From Thermoleophilia bacterium (GTDB taxonomy: Bacteria; Actinomycetota; Thermoleophilia; Gaiellales; Gaiellaceae): a DNA stretch of 18,527 nucleotides. Below are positions 13,487-18,527 of this stretch, piece by piece. The stretch spans positions 1-18,527 of the forward strand of contig JAICYG010000044.1 of the NCBI GenBank assembly GCA_025934335.1, in the 5' to 3' direction. The position numbers and the translations under genes were made by a program. Positions within the stretch are counted from its first letter, which is position 1; each line of letters opens with the position of its first letter. The notes under the pieces were generated by a model. It saw only the letters and a list, made by a program, of their open reading frames with translations. It was not told the origin of the DNA and did no database searches.

Positions 13487-13560
13487 ATGGCGTTCTCGGT
13501 CGCGGCGGGGGCCGGGCAATCGCGGTCTGGATAGGGCTCGGGCTCGCGCTCGTCTCGGCG
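13487..13560 (+). other. Probable frameshifted N-terminus of the DMT-like membrane protein
   Basis: ATG 13487 follows AGGA at good spacing (7 bases) and opens with AFSVAAGAG, then stops within 16 codons at the TAG in TCTGGATAGG. Adding one G to the five-G run at 13507-13511 would join it to the downstream frame. That would restore a first membrane span reading AIAVWIGLGLALVSAVAVNW. The annotated downstream frame has no ATG, GTG or TTG in this stretch. This is either a sequencing or assembly error, a true mutation, or a slippery tract. Confidence 0.55.
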
Positions 13561-14346
13561 GTGGCGGTCAACTGGGCGTACACGCGTGAGCACGACGCGG
13601 TCGTCGGGCTGCGGCCGATGTCTCCGCGACGGCCTCTGCGCGCCGCGGCGGCGCTCGTACAGAGCCGTGCCTGGCTGACCGCCTTCGGGACCGAGACGGC
13701 CGGCTGGCTCGTGTACCTCGCCGCGCTCCGGCTCGCCCCGCTCGCCCTCGTGCAGGCGGTGAGCGCGAGCGGGATCGCCGTGCTCGCCCTCGCCGGCGGG
13801 CGCGGGCACCCGCTGCGCCTGCCGCGACGCGAGCTGCTCGCGATCGTGCTCGCGATCGGCGGGCTCGTGGTGCTCGGACTGTCGCTCGCGGGAGCGCACC
13901 CGACCGATCACGTGCCCCACTGGTCGGAGGCCGCCCTCTGGCTCGGCGGCTGCGCCGGAGCGGGGGTTCTCCTGAGCGCCGTGCGTTTCGACGTCTCGCA
14001 CGCGGCCACGCTGGGGCTCGCGGCCGGCGCGCTCTTCTCGGGCGGCGACATCTCGGCGAAGCTCGTCGTCCACGGCGGCGCCTGGCTGCTCGTGGCGGTG
14101 CCGCTCGTCGCGTTCTACGCGCTCGGCTCGATCCAGCTGCAGGCGGCGTTCCAGCGCGGCGACGCGGTGACCGCGGCCGGGATCGCGACGTTGACGACGA
14201 ACGCCGTGCCGATCGCAGCCGGGATCGTGCTTCTGCACGAGACGCTGCCGGGCGGCGCGAACCGGATCCTTCAGGTCGCCGCGTTCGTGTTGATCGTCGG
14301 CGGCGCGACACTGCTGACCGATCCGCGCGCCCGAGCGGCGACGTGA
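13561..14346 (+). CDS. DMT/EamA-like multi-spanning membrane protein (N-terminus probably frameshifted)
   Basis: Integral membrane protein; the open part has 261 residues from GTG 13561 with about eight hydrophobic segments, for example ETAGWLVYLAALRLAPLALV, SASGIAVLALAGG, ELLAIVLAIGGLVVLGLSLA, AALWLGGCAGAGVLLSA, AWLLVAVPLVAFYALG and ILQVAAFVLIVGGATLL. The order and the inner LAPLALVQAVSASGIAVLAL pattern resemble drug/metabolite-transporter (EamA-like) proteins. Substrate is unknown. GTG 13561 cuts the first span in half. The better start is ATG 13487, separated by an apparent one-base frameshift (see the adjacent entry). It begins about 30 bases after the flavoprotein stop, possibly in the same transcript, and ends one base from the convergent LacI gene. 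Confidence 0.75.
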   Translation: MAVNWAYTREHDAVVGLRPMSPRRPLRAAAALVQSRAWLTAFGTETAGWLVYLAALRLAPLALVQAVSASGIAVLALAGGRGHPLRLPRRELLAIVLAIGGLVVLGLSLAGAHPTDHVPHWSEAALWLGGCAGAGVLLSAVRFDVSHAATLGLAAGALFSGGDISAKLVVHGGAWLLVAVPLVAFYALGSIQLQAAFQRGDAVTAAGIATLTTNAVPIAAGIVLLHETLPGGANRILQVAAFVLIVGGATLLTDPRARAAT

Positions 14347-14347
14347 T

Positions 14348-15379
14348 TCAGCCTGGAGCGGCCGTCGTCGAGCGGATGACCACCTCGACCGGCAGCTGCT
14401 CGACGACCGGCTCGACGACCTGATCGGCGCCTCCCGCGACGAGCTGCAGGAGTAACTCGGCTCCGCGACGGCCACTCTCGAAGAGCGGCTGGCGCACCGT
14501 CGTCAGCCCGACGAGCGCGGCGACCTCGACGTCGTCGAAGCCGACGACGGACAGCTCTTGCGGCACGCGGATGCCGAGGATCCGCGCGGCCTCGAGCACG
14601 CCGAGCGCCTGCGCGTCCGACGCGGCGAATACCGCCGTCGGGCGTTGCGGCAGGCGCAGCAGGTCGATCGCGATGCCGCGCGCGACCTGGTGGCTCTGCG
14701 TCCCCTCGCGCACGAACTCGGGCCGCGCCTCGATGCCCGCCTGCGAGAGCGCCCGCTCGTAGCCGAGCGTGCGGTCGCGGCTCGACGCGAACCGGAACGG
14801 GTCGGGCGGCTTGTCGCCGACGAACGCGATCAACCGGTGTCCGAGCTCGATCAGGTGCTTCGTCGCGAGCTCGCCGCCGCGGACGTCGTCGATCACGATG
14901 CTCGGGAAGCCGGGATGCGGCGCGTCGACGAGAACGCACGGCAGCCGTGCGGCGCGCAGCCGCTCGACCTCGTCGTCCGGCGGGACGAGGGAGAGGAGCA
15001 GCAGGCCGTCCGACCGGTCGCCGCGGTCGAAGAGCCGGAACGCGTGCTCGCGCCGGTCCTCCGCCTCGATGTCGAAGAGCATCAGGTCGTAGGGCGACCG
15101 ACCGAGCACCGACGCGACGCCGCGGACCCGCTCGACGGCGGAATGGCTGGTGAAGAACGGGACGACGACGCCGATCACGTGCGTTCGCCGTAGCGACAGG
15201 TTTCGCGCGATCGAGCTCGGCCGGTACTTGAGAGCCTCGATCGCGTCCAGCACCTTCGCCCGCGTCACCGGGCGCACGTTCGTGCGGCCGTTGAGGACGC
15301 GTGAGACGGTGCCGACGCCGACGCCGGCGCGCGCAGCGACGTCGTTGATCGTCGCCGGGCCCGAAGGAAGCGTTTCCAT
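14348..15379 (-). CDS. LacI-family transcriptional repressor
   Basis: DNA-binding sugar-responsive repressor of 343 residues, usual length. The N-terminal LacI helix-turn-helix and hinge read TINDVAARAGVGVGTVSRVL (10-29), then TRAKVLDAIEALKYRPSSIA and the hinge ARNLSLRRTHVIGVVVP. The rest is a periplasmic-binding-protein-like effector domain with landmarks LPCVLVDAPHPGFPSIVIDD, GGELATKHLIELGHRLIAFV, TAVFAASDAQALGVLEAARI and ELSVVGFDDVEVAALVGLTT. Start ATG 15379 precedes the HTH by nine residues; upstream in-frame codons look noncoding, and the ribosome binding site is weak. It is divergent from the sugar ABC importer, and a LacI-type palindrome (15466-15479) lies in the shared gap, so it most likely represses that importer, and possibly itself. 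Confidence 0.95.
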   Translation of the reverse strand: METLPSGPATINDVAARAGVGVGTVSRVLNGRTNVRPVTRAKVLDAIEALKYRPSSIARNLSLRRTHVIGVVVPFFTSHSAVERVRGVASVLGRSPYDLMLFDIEAEDRREHAFRLFDRGDRSDGLLLLSLVPPDDEVERLRAARLPCVLVDAPHPGFPSIVIDDVRGGELATKHLIELGHRLIAFVGDKPPDPFRFASSRDRTLGYERALSQAGIEARPEFVREGTQSHQVARGIAIDLLRLPQRPTAVFAASDAQALGVLEAARILGIRVPQELSVVGFDDVEVAALVGLTTVRQPLFESGRRGAELLLQLVAGGADQVVEPVVEQLPVEVVIRSTTAAPG

Positions 15380-15419
15380 CGAGCCCAACCATACGCCTGT
15401 CACTGCCAGATCGAAAGCC

Positions 15420-15449
15420 TTGACAAGCGGGACACCGTAGCCGTAGGCT
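15420..15449 (+). promoter_or_regulatory. Promoter of the sugar importer operon
   Basis: A perfect -35 box TTGACA (15420-15425) is followed 18 bases later by TAGGCT (15444-15449), which keeps the T, A and final T of an actinobacterial -10 box. Transcription would start near 15456, about 80 bases before the binding-protein start. The LacI-type palindrome begins about 10 bases downstream of that point, a common position for repression. Confidence 0.6.
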
Positions 15450-15465
15450 CGCCGCGAACAACGGA

Positions 15466-15479
15466 TGGAGCCGGTTCCA
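15466..15479. promoter_or_regulatory. LacI-type operator
   Basis: TGGAGCCGGTTCCA is a 14-base palindrome with one mismatched pair and the central CG typical of LacI-family sites. It sits just downstream of the predicted transcription start of the sugar importer and in the gap shared with the LacI gene. Confidence 0.65.
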
Positions 15480-15538
15480 CAGAGACGCCCCCAGCGATCC
15501 GTTCGTCGTTCTCGACAGCTCCCCAAGGAGGACAGTTC

Positions 15539-16777
15539 GTGCATCCGCATCGCATTTCCCGGACGGCTCGCTGGCGCCTCGCCCTGGCGGCCGTCACGGT
15601 CGGCACCCTCGCTGTCACGGCCGGCGTCGCGCTCGCCTCGCCGGCGAGCACGAAGGCCACGACCATCACGGCCCTGATCGGCAGCTCCGGCCCGGCCGAG
15701 ACCTACGCGGTCAAGAACGCCGCGAACGCCTGGAGCAAGCAGACCGGCATCGGCGTGAACGTCGTCGTTGCCTCCGACCTCGGCCAGCAGCTCGCACAGG
15801 GCTTTGCCTCGGGCAACCCGCCGGACATCTTCTACCTAGGCAACGACCAGGTCGCGACCTACGCGAAGGCCGGCGACCTCGCGCCGCTCGACAACCTGAA
15901 GAACGTCAAGTCGTTCTACCCGAGCCTGCGCGCAGCCTACACGTACAAGGGCCATCTCTACGCGGCGCCGAAGGACTTCTCGACGCTCGCGCTGGTCGTC
16001 AACACCGCCTCCTGGAAGGGGGCGCGCCTGACCGCGAAGGACTACCCGAAGACGTGGAAGCAGCTCGCCTCCGTGGCGAAGAAGCTGACGCGGAACGGTC
16101 AGGTCGGGCTCTGCACGAACCCCGAGTTCCACCGGCTCGGCGTCTTCATGCTGCAGTCCGGCGGCTGGCTCGTCTCGAAGGACGGCAAGACCGCCACCGT
16201 CAACAGCAAGGCGAACGTCGCGGCGTTCAACTTCGTCAAGTCGATGATCAAGAACGGCTCGATGAAGCTGACGAACCAGCTCGGCGTCGGCTGGGGCGGC
16301 GAGGGCTTCGGCAAGAAGATGTGCGCGATGACGATCGAGGGCAACTGGATCGCCGGAGCGATGAAGGCCGACTACCCGACCGTCGGCTGGAAGGCCGTCG
16401 AGCTTCCGACCGGCCCGGCCGGCAAGGGCACGCTGCAGTACGACGGCGGCTGGGGCCTCGCTCAGGCCTCGAAGAACAAGCCTGACGCGATGGCGCTGAT
16501 CACGTACCTGACGCAGACGAAGGTCGAGATGGGGAACGCGAAGGCGTTCGGCGTCATGCCGTCGGTCAAGGCCGACCGGAAGATCTGGTCGAAGACGTAC
16601 CCGCAGTACGCGGCGTTCCTCGCGTCTGCGGACTACTCGAAGAGCATCCCGCCCGTCCCGAACATCGCGACGGTGCTGGGTGACTTCAATCAGCAGCTCC
16701 AGGGGCTCCCGAACACGGATCCCAAGACGATCCTCAACCGGATCAACTCCGAGCTGCAGTCGATCCTCAACCAGTAA
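15539..16777 (+). CDS. Sugar ABC transporter substrate-binding protein (SBP family 1)
   Basis: Extracellular binding protein that feeds a carbohydrate to the permeases downstream; 412 residues, typical. Residues 1-33 form a Sec-type signal peptide (RWRLALAAVTVGTLAVTAGVALAS) with a signal-peptidase-I-like ALA-S site. There is no lipobox cysteine, unusual for a monoderm. Family features include YAVKNAANAWSKQTGIGVNV, GFASGNPPDIFYLGNDQVAT and LAPLDNLKNV near the N-terminus, and MTIEGNWIAGAMKADYP with GGWGLAQASKNKPDAMALI towards the C-terminus. Start is GTG 15539, fixed by AAGGAGGA about 6 bases upstream. It lies behind a TTGACA promoter and LacI-type operator and is followed by a strong hairpin before the first permease. 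The sugar itself cannot be told. Confidence 0.95.
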   Translation: MHPHRISRTARWRLALAAVTVGTLAVTAGVALASPASTKATTITALIGSSGPAETYAVKNAANAWSKQTGIGVNVVVASDLGQQLAQGFASGNPPDIFYLGNDQVATYAKAGDLAPLDNLKNVKSFYPSLRAAYTYKGHLYAAPKDFSTLALVVNTASWKGARLTAKDYPKTWKQLASVAKKLTRNGQVGLCTNPEFHRLGVFMLQSGGWLVSKDGKTATVNSKANVAAFNFVKSMIKNGSMKLTNQLGVGWGGEGFGKKMCAMTIEGNWIAGAMKADYPTVGWKAVELPTGPAGKGTLQYDGGWGLAQASKNKPDAMALITYLTQTKVEMGNAKAFGVMPSVKADRKIWSKTYPQYAAFLASADYSKSIPPVPNIATVLGDFNQQLQGLPNTDPKTILNRINSELQSILNQ

Positions 16778-16789
16778 CGAGACGGCGCG

Positions 16790-16824
16790 CTCCGCCGGCG
16801 GCTATAGCCTCGCCGCCGGCGGAG
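16790..16824 (+). terminator. Intra-operon hairpin between sugar-binding protein and permease
   Basis: Perfect 13-bp stem, CTCCGCCGGCGGC (16790-16802) and its complement at 16812-16824, with a nine-base loop. It starts 12 bases after the binding-protein stop and ends 25 bases before the permease start. There is no T-run. As in other importer operons, it probably reduces read-through or stabilises the upstream message so that more binding protein than permease is made. Confidence 0.7.
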
Positions 16825-16849
16825 TGCCCGCGAGACCACGGAGGCAACG

Positions 16850-17980
16850 TTGCTGAAGAGCGTCACGAGACGGCTGCGGGAACCGGGCATCCGCGGCCAC
16901 GAGGCCGGGGCGGGCTGGCTGTTCCTGCTGCCCGTGATCGTCATCCTCGGGCTGTTCCTCGTCCTGCCGATCGCGATGGCGGTGTGGGTCAGCTTCTCCG
17001 ACTGGACGGGCAACGGCAGCCCCCTCGGCGCGAACGCCCACTGGGTCGGGCTCGAGAACTACCGGCATTTGCTGACGACACCGGGGCTCGACCAGAACAA
17101 CTTCGGCACTGCGCTTCGCAACAACTTCTACTACGTGATCCTCGTCGTGCCGGTCCAGACGGCCGTCTCGCTGTTCCTGGCGGTGATCGTGAATCGCCGC
17201 GTCAAGTTCGTCGGGTTCTTCCGGACGGCGTTCTACTTCCCGTCGGTCACGAGCTCGGTCGCGATCACCATCCTCTTTCTCTTTCTCTTCTCGCCGAGCG
17301 GCGTGATCAACAAGCTCCTGTCGTACCTCGGCGCAACGGGGCCCTCGTGGCTCTACGACCCGCGCGGCCTCTTCCACGTCATCCTCGGCCAGTTCGGCGT
17401 CGGCAGCTCGACCCCGCCGTCGTCGCTCGCGAACGGGTTCTTCCTCGGCGTCAGCTACTGGGACTGGCTCGCCGGCCCCAGCATCGCGATGTGCGTCTTC
17501 ATCCTGATGGCCGTCTTCACGACGTCGGGCACGTTCATGCTGCTCTTCCTCGCCGCGCTCCAGAACATCGACGAGTCCGTGAACGAGGCGGCGGAGCTCG
17601 ACGGCGCGACCGAGTGGCGGAAGTTCAAGCACATCACGGTGCCGATGATCAGGCCGACGCTCTTCACGATCGTGACGCTCGGCCTGATCGGGACGTGGCA
17701 GATCTTCGACCAGATCTACGTCGGGACGAAAGGGAGCCCGTCGAACACGACGCTCACCCCGGCGTTCCTGTCCTTCAACGCGTCGTTCAACAGCAACGAG
17801 TGGGGCGTCGGTGCGGCGATCGCGTTCATCCTGTTCGCGATCATCGTCTTCTTCACGGTGGTGGCGCGGCTCGCGACACGGAACCCCGACCGGGTGCCGC
17901 GGCGCCGGCGCTTCCTGCCGACGACAACCGGCGGCGTGCAGGCCGGTCAGTCCCGCGTCGCGACGGGTGGCCCGCGGTGA
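16850..17980 (+). CDS. Sugar ABC transporter permease, MalF/UgpA type
   Basis: First of two membrane subunits of the sugar importer, 376 residues. The first span is AGWLFLLPVIVILGLFLVLP, followed by PIAMAVWVSFSDWTG, then FRTAFYFPSVTSSVAITILF. The EAA loop that contacts the ATPase is at about 246-265 (EAAELDGATEW, then FKHITVPMIRPT). The protein is about 70 residues longer than most MalF/UgpA-like permeases, apparently because of an extra loop between the third and fourth spans (roughly SWLYDPRGLFHVILGQFG through SSLANGFFLGVSYWDWLAG). Start is TTG 16850 with GGAGG five bases upstream; no ATG or GTG fits better. Its stop overlaps the next permease start by three bases (GTGA), showing translational coupling. 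Confidence 0.93.
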   Translation: MLKSVTRRLREPGIRGHEAGAGWLFLLPVIVILGLFLVLPIAMAVWVSFSDWTGNGSPLGANAHWVGLENYRHLLTTPGLDQNNFGTALRNNFYYVILVVPVQTAVSLFLAVIVNRRVKFVGFFRTAFYFPSVTSSVAITILFLFLFSPSGVINKLLSYLGATGPSWLYDPRGLFHVILGQFGVGSSTPPSSLANGFFLGVSYWDWLAGPSIAMCVFILMAVFTTSGTFMLLFLAALQNIDESVNEAAELDGATEWRKFKHITVPMIRPTLFTIVTLGLIGTWQIFDQIYVGTKGSPSNTTLTPAFLSFNASFNSNEWGVGAAIAFILFAIIVFFTVVARLATRNPDRVPRRRRFLPTTTGGVQAGQSRVATGGPR

Positions 17981-18527
17981 GCGGCTCGGCGGCAACGGCC
18001 GCGCCCCGGCGGGACGCCGCGCTCCGGAGCGAGTCGAGCGCCGTCCGGCGGCGGCGCGTCGCGACCGCGATCTCGTACGGCGTCCTTGTCGCGATCGCGG
18101 TCGTCTACATCTTCCCGTTCGTGATCGCCGTCGTGACGGCGTTCAAGACGGAGCCCGACGCGACCGTCAACCCGCTCTCGCTCGTCCCGTCGCCGGCCAC
18201 GACCAGCGCCTTCCACCAGCTCTACAAGGACCAGGACTTCCTGGTCTGGGTGAAGAACTCCGTGATCGTGACGCTCAGCGTCACGTTCCTCCGCGTCTTC
18301 CTCGACAGCCTCGCCGGCTACGCGCTCGCGCGGCTGCGCTTCCGCGGGCGCGGCGCCGCGTTCGCGACGATCGTCGCGGTGATGGCGGTGCCGAGCGTCG
18401 TGCTCCTGATCCCCAAGTTCCTGATGATCCGGCAGCTCGGGATGTACGACACCTACTACGGGATGATCGTCCCGCTGCTCGTCGACGCGGCCGGCGTCTT
18501 CATCATGAAGAACTTCTTCGAGTCGAT
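17977..18527 (+). CDS. Sugar ABC transporter permease, MalG/UgpE type (3' end beyond window)
   Basis: Second membrane subunit of the sugar importer; 183 codons are visible and the gene runs off the right edge, so the EAA loop and C-terminus are not seen. After a basic N-terminus (SAVRRRRVATAI) comes span one, SYGVLVAIAVVYIFPFVIAV, then VTAFKTEP, the usual MalG pattern. Next are WVKNSVIVTLSVTFLRVFLD, LAGYALARLRFRGRG, VPSVVLLIPKFLMIRQLGM and YYGMIVPLLVDAAGVFIMK, all standard landmarks for this family. GTG 17977 overlaps the stop of the preceding permease. No ATPase gene is in the window; many sugar importers of this class share a distant MsmX-like ATPase. Confidence 0.93.
   Translation, partial: MSGSAATAAPRRDAALRSESSAVRRRRVATAISYGVLVAIAVVYIFPFVIAVVTAFKTEPDATVNPLSLVPSPATTSAFHQLYKDQDFLVWVKNSVIVTLSVTFLRVFLDSLAGYALARLRFRGRGAAFATIVAVMAVPSVVLLIPKFLMIRQLGMYDTYYGMIVPLLVDAAGVFIMKNFFES

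Noticed and set aside
14271..15461. A 396-codon minus-strand frame overlapping the LacI gene
   Set aside because: It is a shifted frame of the LacI gene with an Arg/Ala-rich translation and no motifs.
16802..17995. A 397-codon minus-strand frame opposite the MalF-like permease
   Set aside because: Composition is dominated by Arg, Glu, Asp and Val with no recognisable domain; the plus-strand permease is unambiguous.
1..18527. CRISPR arrays, tRNA or rRNA genes, insertion sequences
   Set aside because: No regularly spaced repeats, cloverleaf-like segments, conserved rRNA stretches or transposase-like frames were recognised on either strand.

Overview
This 18.5 kb window is very GC-rich, tightly packed, and uses GTG and TTG starts freely. 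Together with a lipoprotein-type peptide-binding protein, a LacI-controlled sugar importer and a GerMN/L,D-transpeptidase wall protein, this suggests a high-GC actinobacterium. Thermoleophilia/Gaiellales-like lineages are my best guess, but that is inference only. No rRNA, tRNA, CRISPR array, transposase or phage gene was seen.

Layout. (1) 1-2509, minus strand: 5' part of a peptide/nickel ABC importer, namely a family-5 lipoprotein binding protein followed by a DppB-like permease that runs off the left edge. A perfect 13-bp hairpin sits between them. (2) 2720-6590, plus strand: a stress-type block with a two-domain universal stress protein (USP), a second USP overlapping it, an exported GerMN / peptidoglycan-binding / L,D-transpeptidase protein, and a release-factor-like protein of the baeRF (eRF1 domain-3-like) type. 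(3) 6880-10674, plus strand: a compact operon for a 2-oxoacid (probably pyruvate) dehydrogenase, E1alpha, E1beta and E2, ending with a small two-CBS-domain protein. No E3 gene is in view. (4) 10675-11061: a gene-poor gap with the decayed end of a UBP-type zinc-finger gene and two 15-bp palindromes embedded in 27-bp near-repeats. (5) 11062-13457: a DUF4386-like membrane protein, an XRE-cupin regulator and a divergent thioredoxin-reductase-like flavoprotein. A 23-bp sequence occurs exactly twice, once upstream of each of the two outer genes, and the two copies bracket the regulator gene. This looks like a small self-contained regulon. (6) 13487-14346: a DMT-like multi-spanning membrane protein whose natural start seems to be cut off by a one-base frameshift in a G run. 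(7) 14348-18527: a LacI-family repressor, divergent from a sugar ABC importer (binding protein, MalF-like permease, MalG-like permease running off the right edge). A recognisable promoter and a LacI-type operator lie in the divergent gap, and another perfect 13-bp hairpin lies between the binding protein and first permease.

How the parts fit. The two importers supply peptides and sugars, and the sugar importer appears to be repressed by the adjacent LacI protein. The central block combines USPs, a baeRF protein and a CBS-pair protein, a gene set I recall from the DosR dormancy region of Mycobacterium tuberculosis (Rv2623-Rv2631). Here it sits beside a cell-wall cross-linking enzyme and a dehydrogenase complex, so a role in energy limitation or stress is plausible but inferred. 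The XRE-cupin/flavoprotein/DUF4386 trio is the best candidate for an undescribed regulatory unit.
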